Positions 1 through 8,213 of a stretch of 64,000 bases of DNA are shown here, in pieces. Numbering within the stretch: the stretch's first letter is position 1; every line of letters begins with the position of its first letter. The translations under genes and the position numbers were made by a program. Location: positions 1-64,000 of the forward strand of contig JBGRQE010000010.1 of assembly GCA_041725955.1 (NCBI GenBank), written 5' to 3'. The DNA is from JBGRPZ01 sp041725955 (GTDB taxonomy: Bacteria > Bacteroidota > Bacteroidia > Bacteroidales > JBGRPZ01). The notes beneath the pieces were generated by a model. The model made no database searches. It saw only the letters and a list, made by a program, of their open reading frames with translations, and was not told where the DNA came from.

Positions 1-12
1 CTCTTCCGATCT
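1..12. other. Sequencing adapter remnant (Illumina TruSeq 3' end)
   Basis: The window opens with CTCTTCCGATCT, which is the last 12 bases of the common Illumina adapter/primer. It is followed at once by repeat DNA that recurs at 36.7 kb. The simplest reading is untrimmed adapter at a contig end and not genomic sequence. A chance match of 12 exact bases at the first position is very unlikely. Confidence 0.85.
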
Positions 13-123
13 TGTTCAGCCACCGGGTTGGGTTTGCTCAGCCACCGGTTGGGTTTGCTCAGCCACCGGTTGGGTTTGTTCAGCGGCATAGGTCCCTGAG
101 CGTAGTCGAAGGGACAGTATCAT
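13..123. repeat. Dispersed REP-like repeat, copy 1 (truncated by contig end)
   Basis: Three near-identical 21-22 bp units beginning CAGCCACCGG(G)TTGGG lie at 17-38, 39-59 and 60-80. They are followed by a 43-bp tail (81-123) that recurs without change at 36713-36755. The tail contains CCCTGAGCGTAGTCGAAGGG. In the second copy this pairs with a left-end CTTCGACTCCGCTCAG, so the full element has inverted ends. Here the left end is missing because the contig starts inside the element. Confidence 0.8.
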
Positions 124-354
124 AAGTGTTTAAACATTAATTTTTAAAAATTTGTTTGACACACTTATTTGAACAGACTCAGTTTCCCCATCCAATTAAA
201 GGTAAGACTACAATGCTTGCTACTCCGGAGTTATTAGCCTTAAGATTTGTCTGTTTTCAGAAATCTGAGTATTCGGACAGTTTAAGTGGGTTTCATCTAT
301 CAGGTTCAAAGAACCTGACAGATGGTTTGGCTATGAATTCAAAGGGAGTTTTCC
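124..354. other. Intergenic region downstream of hrpB
   Basis: No convincing gene is seen. An open frame on the plus strand starts at 156 but runs into the 3' end of hrpB and has no recognisable features. A near-perfect hairpin, CAGGTTC-AAA-GAACCTG, sits at about 297-321. It could act as a terminator for hrpB, but no T-tract follows it on the minus strand. Confidence 0.5.
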
Positions 355-2850
355 TCACTTCTTCCTTTTACATTTATTCGTTGCCTCTGCTTCCAATGGA
401 TTTTCGGGCCAGTAGTGTTTTGCATATTTTATCCTCAACTCCTTACGAACTTCAAAATAGGTATTAGCCCAGAAGCTCTTTAGGTCGTTGGTGATTTGAA
501 TGGGGCGAAATCCAGGAGACAATAGATGTATCAGTATCTTGATTTTACCATTATTGATGCTTGGAGTTTCCTCCAATCCAAAGAGCTCTTGTATACGAAC
601 CGCCAGTATCGGCGCTTTACCATCCTTTTGATATTCCAATTTGATTTTAGATCCACTGGGAACTTGAATATGTTCTGGAGCGAATTTCTGTAAGTCCGAT
701 TGTAGATTAAAGTCTAGAGCGTGGTAAATGATTTTAGATAAATCTAAGTCTTTCAGATCTTCAGGTTTTCTGATATCATCGATATAGGGAAGAATCCATG
801 TAGAAGCATTTTGCAGTAGATCTTGATTTTGCATTGCAGGCCAGTTTTGTTCTGGAAACCATTGCTTCATACTTAAAATTCGGTTTTGAAGTTGAGTAAA
901 TTGCTTATCGAAATTGAGCAATACTTCGCCCTCTTTTGCAATGGCTTTGAGTATGCAATTCTGAACTTTCTCTGTATCAGGATTAGGCAATGCAATTTTT
1001 TGCAATACGATATTGCCGATACGAATTTCTTTATCGCAGATTAATCCGCCTTTTTTTGTATTCCATTCGATATGCTCATAATCTTTGACAAAAGGAGCAA
1101 GATCGCGAGGGTTTAAAGGGGCAGCAAGAAATATCTTACCTATCTTTTCTCTTTCCTGAACTTGGGCAATGGCCAACCATTGTTCAAAAGCCATATCATC
1201 TTGATGCGAAGCCATAGCCAAATGACCGTTTGCCATTTTGAACTGGGCATTATTTCCGGGACGAGAGTGTGCAATTCTTTCGGGATAAGTAAATACAAGG
1301 ATGATTCCAGAGTCATATTCGTTGAATGAACCGTTTTCAGCTTCTATATTGAATAATTTTCTGTAGGATGCAGCAACTTGCTCGATCCTTTGAAACCTTT
1401 TGAGTTTGCCTTTTTCTTTGCGGTATTCTCTGAGTGCTTTTACACGAAGATTAATATTGATACCCTCTTCAGCAGAAAGCGGATCTTTCTCTTCCAGAAT
1501 GGCAGCAATATCTGTGGCAAGAGGAAGTAAATCTTCTTCTTCGGCCATTAATAGCATATGTGCAATTCGGGGATGGCAGGGAAGCTTTTGTATTTCTTTT
1601 CCGTGTTCAGTGATTTTACCATCTGTGGTGGCATCAATCAAATCAAGAGTATTTTGAGCTTGTATTATATGTGCTTTCTGAGGTTTGTCTAGCCAGCACA
1701 TAGAAGTAATATCAGGATTTCCCCATTTGGCAACTTCCAGACAGAGAGAGGTTAAATCGGCTTCCAGAATTTCCGGATTACGATGGTCTTTCATTCTCAT
1801 ATGGGTAGCGGTAGTCCACATTCTATAGCATACACCAGCTTCCAAACGTCCGGCTCTACCAGCCCTTTGATCGGCAGAATCTTTTGATATCAATACAGTT
1901 TCCAGACGTGTAAGTCCTGATCGGGGATCGAATTTGGGTTCGCGGCAATATCCGGAATCAACAACGCAGCTTATTCCTTCAATCGTAAGACTAGTTTCGG
2001 CAATAGGTGTGGCAAGAACAATTTTCCTTTTGTTATTGGCATCGGGCATTATTGCAGCATATTGCCTGTTGAATGGTAATCGTCCGTAAAGCGCATGGAT
2101 TTTAATCTGAGGTAGCTTTTTAAAGAGTATTGCTTCTGTTCTTTTGATTTCTGCCTCACCGGGTAGAAATACCAGAATGTCGCCACTTTGTTCTTTTACA
2201 GCTTTGATAACGATATTAGCCGTAAGTTCAGGGAGTAATCTGATATCACTGTTTTCGCCATAAAATACATCTACAGGGAATTGTCGACCTTCGCTTTTTA
2301 CAGATTTACTGTTCAGTAATTTCTCCAATGCAGGACTGTCGAGAGTAGCCGACATAATAATCATACGTAAATCAGAACGGATTAGATTTTGGGTTTCTCT
2401 GCAAAGAGCTAGAGCCAAATCGGCATGTAGACTTCTTTCATGAAATTCATCGAAGAAAATCAATCCGATATCTTCAAGGGCATTATCAGATTGAAGCATT
2501 CTTGTAAGGATCCCTTCAGTAACGACCTCTATTTTTGTTTCAGAACTCACCTTTGTTTCGAAACGAATTCTATAGCCAACTTCCTTACCTAATTCAGAGT
2601 TCAATAGGTCGGACATCCTTTTCGCAATGGTTTTGGCAGCCAATCTTCGGGGTTCAAGAACAATAATTTTCTTTCCTTCAAGCCACTGTTCGTCCATAAA
2701 AATTAGTGGCAGTATCGTACTTTTTCCTGCTCCCGGAGGAGCGTTTACGATAAGCGTATTTTGTCTTTTTAGGTGTTTTAAACACTCATCTGCTATATCG
2801 AGAATAGGAAGATTGGTGTTTTTTATTGCGTTTTTCAATTGGGTATCCAC
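355..2850 (-). CDS. hrpB: ATP-dependent helicase HrpB
   Basis: DEAH/RHA-type superfamily 2 helicase of 831 residues, close to the usual HrpB length of about 820. Walker A APPGAGKST is at about residues 37-45, the DEFH box at about 133-136, and the SAT motif is followed by the motif VI run QRAGRAGR at about 326-333. The C-terminal half has the extended HrpB-type tail with Leu-Pro-rich segments ending in a Lys/Arg tail. Proteobacterial HrpA/HrpB proteins are RNA helicases. The exact RNA substrate of HrpB is not well defined, so the role here is general RNA processing by inference. The gene stands alone, with divergent neighbours upstream and only repeat DNA downstream. The name is firm on domain order and length. 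Confidence 0.9.
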   Translation of the reverse strand: MDTQLKNAIKNTNLPILDIADECLKHLKRQNTLIVNAPPGAGKSTILPLIFMDEQWLEGKKIIVLEPRRLAAKTIAKRMSDLLNSELGKEVGYRIRFETKVSSETKIEVVTEGILTRMLQSDNALEDIGLIFFDEFHERSLHADLALALCRETQNLIRSDLRMIIMSATLDSPALEKLLNSKSVKSEGRQFPVDVFYGENSDIRLLPELTANIVIKAVKEQSGDILVFLPGEAEIKRTEAILFKKLPQIKIHALYGRLPFNRQYAAIMPDANNKRKIVLATPIAETSLTIEGISCVVDSGYCREPKFDPRSGLTRLETVLISKDSADQRAGRAGRLEAGVCYRMWTTATHMRMKDHRNPEILEADLTSLCLEVAKWGNPDITSMCWLDKPQKAHIIQAQNTLDLIDATTDGKITEHGKEIQKLPCHPRIAHMLLMAEEEDLLPLATDIAAILEEKDPLSAEEGININLRVKALREYRKEKGKLKRFQRIEQVAASYRKLFNIEAENGSFNEYDSGIILVFTYPERIAHSRPGNNAQFKMANGHLAMASHQDDMAFEQWLAIAQVQEREKIGKIFLAAPLNPRDLAPFVKDYEHIEWNTKKGGLICDKEIRIGNIVLQKIALPNPDTEKVQNCILKAIAKEGEVLLNFDKQFTQLQNRILSMKQWFPEQNWPAMQNQDLLQNASTWILPYIDDIRKPEDLKDLDLSKIIYHALDFNLQSDLQKFAPEHIQVPSGSKIKLEYQKDGKAPILAVRIQELFGLEETPSINNGKIKILIHLLSPGFRPIQITNDLKSFWANTYFEVRKELRIKYAKHYWPENPLEAEATNKCKRKK

Positions 2851-3004
2851 TTAAATTCCATTTTTTTTTCAGAGCTGGCGAAATTAATAAAATGTTTGTA
2901 ATTCAGTAGGATATGAGGAGTGAAAAAGTGGTTGCTATGGCTAGGTAAACTTAAATCCATTCATTTTCAGTTGCAAGTATAGAATATTATGCACATATTT
3001 GTAC

Positions 3005-3024
3005 TGTACTATTTAGGTAGTACA
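3005..3024. promoter_or_regulatory. Candidate GntR (YtrA-type) operator
   Basis: Perfect inverted repeat TGTACTA-TTTAGG-TAGTACA, 7-bp arms and a 6-bp spacer, about 80 bp before the first gene of an ABC operon that encodes its own GntR-family regulator. YtrA-type regulators usually bind palindromes upstream of their own ABC operons, so this is the best operator candidate. The sequence is direct; the link to the regulator is inference. Confidence 0.6.
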
Positions 3025-3028
3025 CTAT

Positions 3029-3049
3029 AACTCTAACTTAATTAGAGTT
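3029..3049. promoter_or_regulatory. Second inverted repeat in the ABC operon leader
   Basis: Perfect inverted repeat AACTCTAA-CTTAA-TTAGAGTT, 8-bp arms and a 5-bp spacer, only 4 bp after the first palindrome. It could be a second protein-binding site or an RNA hairpin in the leader. No T-run follows, so a terminator is unlikely. Confidence 0.5.
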
Positions 3050-3102
3050 GGTTTGATTTTGAAGTGTAAAAATAAGAGTTGTTTTAAAATAGATTATAAC
3101 AG

Positions 3103-3954
3103 ATGAACTATCTACAAGTATTTAACCCTAGGCGTTTTGCTCTTCTTGCGAGACGAGAGATACTTTTTAATTGGAAGAAACTTATTCTTGATTATTTGAG
3201 TATTATAGTGCTTATCGCATTTTTTTGTTCTACAGCGATTAATTTTTTATATACCTCTCCTGAGGTGTATTATCTGAATCAAGCGGGAGAATCGATGCTT
3301 AAGCCTCATGTTTATAAGGATTTTTCAAGAATAGCTATTATATTGTATTTGATATTTATTGTAATACATGTAGGATGGGCATTTCCTGATTTTCGATCAA
3401 AGGAGAGAACTCAGAACTTTATTTTGTTGCCAAACTCAGTATTTGAGAAATGGGTTTTTGAATTTATATTACGAATTGTAGTCTTTAGTATTCTATATGT
3501 GTTTCTGCTTACTATTGGAATGAATATTGGGCAGTATGTTTATTCAATTTTTGCTAGCCAAGAAGTAACTTTCCTGAATTTTTGGTTTCCCTTTGAAGCG
3601 CTGTCATATTCATTTAGTATTGATGTATATGGAGAGCCTAATATATATATACTGTCTTTGGTTGCAGGAATTGCTCTTTCAAGTATTATGTTGACAGGAG
3701 CATCTTTCTTTCAAAAATACCCAATAATAAAGAGTGTTGCTTCTATATATATATTTCAAACTGTTTTAGGCCTAGCTACAGTACTTATCGGATTGTTATT
3801 CTATAGTAGATTTGACCACTTAATGCGTAATCTTGGTGCAGATATAACTTGGGAAGCTATAGGAATCAAATGGATTGTATATGGTTTTCTCATTTTCACC
3901 TTTATTGTATTTCATACAGCTACTTATTTTCAGCTTAAAGAGAAAAGCTGTTAA
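3103..3954 (+). CDS. ABC transporter permease-like membrane protein
   Basis: A 283-residue protein with about six hydrophobic segments (roughly residues 28-50, 75-97, 120-145, 185-205, 215-240, 255-278) and short charged loops. It is a paralogue of the permease at 5523: both share the pattern (F/L)RSK...(L/M)P.S.FEK.......R...F and both end in TA(S/T)YF.LKEK. It is the first gene of a six-gene operon with an ABC ATPase and a GntR regulator, so it is probably one half of the transmembrane part. Substrate unknown; this operon type often handles antimicrobial peptides or cell-envelope stress. It starts at ATG 3103, behind the paired palindromes. Confidence 0.7.
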   Translation: MNYLQVFNPRRFALLARREILFNWKKLILDYLSIIVLIAFFCSTAINFLYTSPEVYYLNQAGESMLKPHVYKDFSRIAIILYLIFIVIHVGWAFPDFRSKERTQNFILLPNSVFEKWVFEFILRIVVFSILYVFLLTIGMNIGQYVYSIFASQEVTFLNFWFPFEALSYSFSIDVYGEPNIYILSLVAGIALSSIMLTGASFFQKYPIIKSVASIYIFQTVLGLATVLIGLLFYSRFDHLMRNLGADITWEAIGIKWIVYGFLIFTFIVFHTATYFQLKEKSC

Positions 3955-3996
3955 TCATGCGTAATATTTGATTTTGACTTAGTAAATTATTGGATT

Positions 3997-4674
3997 ATGA
4001 AAAAAGCTTTTTGGATTATTATAGGATATACAGGATTGGTTTTTATCTCGACTATCATACTTGTATTTTCATTTATATTTTATGATTTCAACGAACAGGA
4101 AGTAGTCAAGACGAAAGTCTTAAAAGAATTATTACAAGATGATTTTCGGGTTGTTTATCTTGAAAATGGTCAGATATTAATTCAACCGGCAAAAGAAAGA
4201 ATGATTGCTGAGGTAGAGTATAAAAAAGGAGAGGAAATTCCAGAATTAATTAGCAAAAGAAAGGAAGACACTCTATTTATTAAGTTGCAAGGTTCTGGAG
4301 ACGCTTTAAAAACAAAGGTGAAAATTTCTTTGTTATTTAACGATTCTATAAACATCGTTGCCAAGAATAATGTATTGAGGCTTAATGATATCAAAGCCGC
4401 AAAGTGTCATATAAAAGGAAAAAAAAGTACAATCAATTTCTTTACAAGTTGTAAGTTAAAGCATATTGATGTATTTGCTCAAGATTCTAGGATAAGATGT
4501 CAAATTTATGGATTGGAAAGAGTAAATTCTACATTGGATTCTTCTACTTTAAGGCTTACTTATCCTATTGCCTATTTACAAGGGAATATTAAAAATCACA
4601 GTTATTTTTCTGGAAGATCGGAACGTTTTAATTTCCAGAAAGATACCAGTTCTCAAATTTTTATTAGAAACTAG
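3997..4674 (+). CDS. Hypothetical membrane-anchored protein with predicted beta-rich outer domain
   Basis: A 225-residue protein with one N-terminal transmembrane segment (about residues 5-29) and a long beta-strand-rich remainder. The short alternating hydrophobic/polar strands in the C-terminal half (for example SRIRCQIYG, NSTLDSSTLRL) resemble the repetitive strands of DUF2807/head-GIN auto-adhesin proteins, often found with GntR-ABC operons in Bacteroidota. I do not see a clear family signature. It has a paralogue at 6707 in the same operon. It lies 42 bp after the first permease and 17 bp before the ATPase, so it is probably co-transcribed. Function unknown. Confidence 0.6.
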   Translation: MKKAFWIIIGYTGLVFISTIILVFSFIFYDFNEQEVVKTKVLKELLQDDFRVVYLENGQILIQPAKERMIAEVEYKKGEEIPELISKRKEDTLFIKLQGSGDALKTKVKISLLFNDSINIVAKNNVLRLNDIKAAKCHIKGKKSTINFFTSCKLKHIDVFAQDSRIRCQIYGLERVNSTLDSSTLRLTYPIAYLQGNIKNHSYFSGRSERFNFQKDTSSQIFIRN

Positions 4675-4691
4675 AAAAAGAATATAAAGAT

Positions 4692-5519
4692 ATGATAGAA
4701 ATAAAAAACTTAAGTTTTGGATATAAAAAGCAGAATCCGATTTATTCAGATTTAAATGTAGATTTAAAGAGTGGGCAGATTGTTGGTCTTTTAGGTAAAA
4801 ATGGAGCAGGAAAAACTACCTTACTCAAGATAATATTAGGTTTATTGCAATCGAATGTAAAAGGAAGCATCAGTGTAATGGGGTTTGATCCAGCAAAACG
4901 AAACCCTGATATGCTGAAAGAGGTATTTATGATTTCGGAAGAAATTGATTTACCTTCTATAAAGATATCCACATATGTAAAATCAATAGCAGGTTACTAT
5001 GAACGTTTTGACCATCAGAAGTTAAATAATATTTTAGAAGAGTTTAAGCTAGAAAAAGATTTTGTGCTGACCAAAATCTCTTATGGGCAGAAGAAAAAGT
5101 TTTTGATAGCTTTGGCTTTAGCAAGTGGTTGCAGATTATTAGTGTTAGATGAACCTACCAATGGATTGGATATACCTTCAAAATCTTTATTCCGAAAAAT
5201 AATTTCTGGAGCATTGACCGACGATCAATTGGTAATTATATCCACTCATCAAGTAAAAGATATCGAGAATATTATTGATCATATTTTGATCTTAAATGAA
5301 GGAAAAGTATGCTTACATCAGTCCTTGCACGAGATTAGTCAAAGATTTTCTTTTTATCAGGTATCGGATCCAAGTGAAATGGAGTATTTATATAAAGAAA
5401 CCATTCCAGGAGGTTATAAATTAATTACCAAATGCAATGGAGTTCCTACAGATTGGGATTTGGAGGTATTATTCAATGCTAGCATATTCACTGAAGAATT
5501 GATGGAGGAGAAAGGCTAA
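4692..5519 (+). CDS. ABC transporter ATP-binding protein
   Basis: Complete nucleotide-binding domain of 275 residues: Walker A GKNGAGKTT at about 35-43, a signature-like SYGQKK at about 130-135 (in place of LSGGQ), Walker B LLVLDEPT at about 150-157 and H-loop STHQ at about 183-186. The shortened signature with SYGQ is usual in the CcmA/YtrB-type subfamily that pairs with GntR regulators. The roughly 60 residues after the H-loop form the extra C-terminal region. The gene is 3 bp from the following permease, which supports a shared complex that uses ATP to drive the two membrane subunits. Confidence 0.9.
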   Translation: MIEIKNLSFGYKKQNPIYSDLNVDLKSGQIVGLLGKNGAGKTTLLKIILGLLQSNVKGSISVMGFDPAKRNPDMLKEVFMISEEIDLPSIKISTYVKSIAGYYERFDHQKLNNILEEFKLEKDFVLTKISYGQKKKFLIALALASGCRLLVLDEPTNGLDIPSKSLFRKIISGALTDDQLVIISTHQVKDIENIIDHILILNEGKVCLHQSLHEISQRFSFYQVSDPSEMEYLYKETIPGGYKLITKCNGVPTDWDLEVLFNASIFTEELMEEKG

Positions 5520-5522
5520 GTT

Positions 5523-6341
5523 ATGGAAATAAAGCATGTTTTTTCAATACCCAGATTCAAGCAGTTGCTGAAATGGCAATTTATGTTTAGTTGGAAACGA
5601 AATTTGATTGAATTTCTTGCAATGTTGATTTTGGTAATGGTTTGTGGGATTACAGTATATGTACCAACTACTAAAGTTCCAAAATTTCAATTTGGAAGTA
5701 TGGCTATTCTCTACATTATTCTTTATAATATTATAGGCTTATTTTTTATAGGAAGTTGTTTCCCTATGTTACGATCGAAAGTAAACAGTATGCAATTTTT
5801 AATGATGCCAGCGTCTATTTTTGAGAAGTATATTGGACAGGTATTAAGTCGTGTAATATTATTTGTATTTCTCTTCCCATTTGTTTTTTACATTGGATTG
5901 AATATGTCAGGTATACTTATCCATACTTTTTTTGGAGATTTAGCAAATTTTAGAGCTTATCCATTTCTTAGTGCTTACAGAGGATTTGTAATGTCATCAG
6001 ATTTTATGGGTACAAATATTATGTTTGTAAACACATTAATTCTTCCTGTGTTTTTTGGATCGTTTGCTTTTTTTGGTAGTGTTTATTTTCAGACAAAAGC
6101 GACCATTAAAACTTTAATAAGTTTAGCTGCATTTTTTATTTCAGGAATTTTATTTGTAAAGATTCTTGGATTTATTTTAAGTATAGATGAATATCATTTT
6201 TATGATCCAAGTCATTTTCCTGGAATTTCTAAAGATACTATTGGAGTTTATTCTGCATTTGGATTGTTCTTCTTCATAGTTATAACCATCGGGATATTTT
6301 TTACCGCAAGTTATTTTCGCTTAAAAGAAAAGGAGGTATAG
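5523..6341 (+). CDS. ABC transporter permease-like membrane protein (paralogue)
   Basis: A 272-residue membrane protein with about six hydrophobic segments and the same LRSK...MPASIFEK motif as the protein at 3103, so both probably derive from one gene duplication. It starts 3 bp after the ATPase stop and ends 1 bp before the GntR regulator. This tight spacing supports translational coupling and a heteromeric transporter formed by both permeases. Substrate unknown. Confidence 0.75.
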   Translation: MEIKHVFSIPRFKQLLKWQFMFSWKRNLIEFLAMLILVMVCGITVYVPTTKVPKFQFGSMAILYIILYNIIGLFFIGSCFPMLRSKVNSMQFLMMPASIFEKYIGQVLSRVILFVFLFPFVFYIGLNMSGILIHTFFGDLANFRAYPFLSAYRGFVMSSDFMGTNIMFVNTLILPVFFGSFAFFGSVYFQTKATIKTLISLAAFFISGILFVKILGFILSIDEYHFYDPSHFPGISKDTIGVYSAFGLFFFIVITIGIFFTASYFRLKEKEV

Positions 6342-6342
6342 C

Positions 6343-6720
6343 ATGGATTTTAAAGCATCAAAAACTATATATATGCAAATTGCTGATTCAATTTGCGAAA
6401 ACATTTTGAAAGGGTATTATGCTGCAGAAACAAAAATCCCTTCCGTTAGAGAGTTAGCAGCAGAAAAAGGAGTTAATCCCAACACAATAATGCGCAGTTT
6501 TATGGATCTTCAAAGTCGAAATATAATCAAGAATCAAAGAGGAATAGGTTATTTTGTAGAACCCAAGGCTACAGATATAATTACCCAAGAAAGGAAAGAT
6601 CAGTTTTTTACAGAAGAATTCCCTGACTTATTGAATAAGTTGTCATTATTAAGGTTGACAAAAAAAGAGATTCAAAATATTATTGACCAAATAAAAAATG
6701 TAGGAAATGGAAACAAGTAA
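6343..6720 (+). CDS. GntR-family transcriptional regulator, YtrA subfamily
   Basis: A 125-residue protein with a GntR winged helix-turn-helix at about residues 8-75: the pattern YMQIADSICENIL, then IPSVRELAAEKGVNPNTIMRSF, then a wing ending in G(I/V)GYFV. After it comes only a short helical tail of about 45 residues with no FCD or UTRA ligand domain, which is the hallmark of the YtrA subfamily. Such proteins repress their own ABC operon. The perfect palindrome at 3005-3024 is the likely target. Its 3' end overlaps the next gene by 14 bp. Confidence 0.88.
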   Translation: MDFKASKTIYMQIADSICENILKGYYAAETKIPSVRELAAEKGVNPNTIMRSFMDLQSRNIIKNQRGIGYFVEPKATDIITQERKDQFFTEEFPDLLNKLSLLRLTKKEIQNIIDQIKNVGNGNK

Positions 6721-7366
6721 AAAATTAGTCCTTTCTTATTTTGGTGGGATCTTCTTTATTCTTTTTCTTATAGTTATTTCTATTCGGATTTTTGGGTATT
6801 CGAATAAGGAATATAATCGAGATCTTGCAAAATTATCGGTGAAGCATTTTAGTTTAAATGATTTTTCTTATTTGAAGTGTGAAGGGATTAGTAACATTGA
6901 GGTTTACACTTCAGACTCCTCATATCTAAGAGTGAAATCATATAAAATTGGCGATACTCCAGAATTGGATTATAGCTATTGTAAGGACACATTGTGTTTG
7001 CCTTCTTTAAAAAATGTTGCAGGGAAGTCTTATGAAATTAAAGTATATGTAAATCTTAAGACGTTTAAAGGATTTATTTCGAATGAATCGCATGTGTCTT
7101 GCTATAATATTAAATTATCGTCTTTAGAATATCATGGAACTCGTAGCGAGTTTTATTTTAATGGAGATTCTAAACTAGATACTTTAATAGCAAAGGCCTC
7201 TAGATGTAAAATGTATTTGGGTGATAAGAATTTGAATATACAATCTTGTCAGCTAGATTTTGATAAAAGTAGATTGTGGGCCGTGGCACAACTAAAAGAT
7301 ATTCAAGGAATTTTAAAGAATGGTTCAATAATAAATTCTAATTGTAAAATTATAGACCCAAGTTAA
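6707..7366 (+). CDS. Hypothetical membrane-anchored protein, paralogue of the one at 3997
   Basis: A 219-residue protein with one N-terminal transmembrane segment (about residues 7-29) and a beta-rich outer region. Layout, size and the central tract of short strands match the protein at 3997, so it is likely a diverged duplicate. The start ATG lies inside the regulator gene (14-bp overlap), giving translational coupling. It is the last gene of the operon; the convergent gene ends only 16 bp away. Function unknown, perhaps an envelope sensor or accessory subunit of the transporter. Confidence 0.6.
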   Translation: METSKKLVLSYFGGIFFILFLIVISIRIFGYSNKEYNRDLAKLSVKHFSLNDFSYLKCEGISNIEVYTSDSSYLRVKSYKIGDTPELDYSYCKDTLCLPSLKNVAGKSYEIKVYVNLKTFKGFISNESHVSCYNIKLSSLEYHGTRSEFYFNGDSKLDTLIAKASRCKMYLGDKNLNIQSCQLDFDKSRLWAVAQLKDIQGILKNGSIINSNCKIIDPS

Positions 7367-7382
7367 GATAAGAAATTTAGAT

Positions 7383-8099
7383 TTACTGATTTGCTATATT
7401 AAATGCATAAGATATGTCTTCGTAATCGATATATATCTTATGTATTTTTTTTGCTATGGTTTTCTTGATTCGTAAGTTACAGCGTTTTCCTTCCTGATCA
7501 ACGGCATAGTATGTAAGTATTGTTTCTTCGGGGGTGTTTTCTTTGTCGATATCATAGATAAAGTCAAAAACATCCTGATATTCTTCGTCAAATATTTTCA
7601 TCTGATTTTCTGATAAATGTATGTCGAATTCAGTCGATTGCCATTCGCTCCAATCGCCCTCTCTTTGCAAAGAAACTTGTGTTGCTCGTAATTTTTGAGG
7701 ATCTTCAATCTCTATAGAATGCGTTGGTTCTACATTAAATACAAAGCTTACGTCGTCGTAGTCTATATAAATTTGGTAGTAGTTATGTTCTTTTTGGTTT
7801 CTAATTCTGATTAAAACATTTTCGCCATCTTCGTCCAGAGCATTTACAACAAGCGTTTTATCTTTATCACGATGTTTTTCTTCCACTTGTGTTAGGTAGG
7901 TATATTTGAATGGCATTATATTACCATAATGTAATAATTGACCATCACCAAAAACGAATAAATTATCAGACGGCAACCAATCACCCCATTCTTTATTATT
8001 TTTTATTGCGACTTCAGAAGCTCTCATTTTTATAACTTCTTGTGCTGACAATAAAAATGGAAAGAGGAGGAGAATTATAATTAAGGGCTTTGATTTCAT
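7383..8099 (-). CDS. Secreted hypothetical protein with an internal duplication
   Basis: Start taken at the ATG at 8099, because the protein then begins MKSKPLIIILLLFPFLLSAQ, a clean signal peptide; the frame is open to 8123 with an earlier Met. The mature part has two copies of a domain of about 100 residues, each starting with (M/L)RA(S/T)(E/Q)V, with a central W..W, and ending in (I/Y)YIDY(D/E)D(V/I)S(F/Y)(V/A)FN. No known family is recognised. It probably acts in the periplasm or outside the cell. It is convergent with the ABC operon and lies downstream of the porin, behind a strong terminator. Confidence 0.6.
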   Translation of the reverse strand: MKSKPLIIILLLFPFLLSAQEVIKMRASEVAIKNNKEWGDWLPSDNLFVFGDGQLLHYGNIMPFKYTYLTQVEEKHRDKDKTLVVNALDEDGENVLIRIRNQKEHNYYQIYIDYDDVSFVFNVEPTHSIEIEDPQKLRATQVSLQREGDWSEWQSTEFDIHLSENQMKIFDEEYQDVFDFIYDIDKENTPEETILTYYAVDQEGKRCNLRIKKTIAKKIHKIYIDYEDISYAFNIANQ

Positions 8100-8155
8100 A
8101 ATATCAAAAATTGAGAAAACCAATCAATAACGTAAGGGGGGGCTTAAATAAGAAA

Positions 8156-8195
8156 AACGAGAGGGGGCATATTAGGAGGTAGCCCCCATCTCGTT
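8156..8195 (-). terminator. Rho-independent terminator of the porin gene
   Basis: Hairpin with arms AACGAGA-GGGGGC and GCCCCC-A-TCTCGTT, GC-rich core and one bulge, followed on the minus strand by TTTTTCTTATT. It sits 19 bp after the porin stop. Confidence 0.85.
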
Positions 8196-8213
8196 AAATA
8201 TATAGCTATGATG

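Noticed and set aside
156..467. Plus-strand ORF of 103 codons at the window start
   Set aside because: It overlaps the 3' end of hrpB on the other strand, has no signal, motif or promoter, and its first part lies next to repeat DNA.
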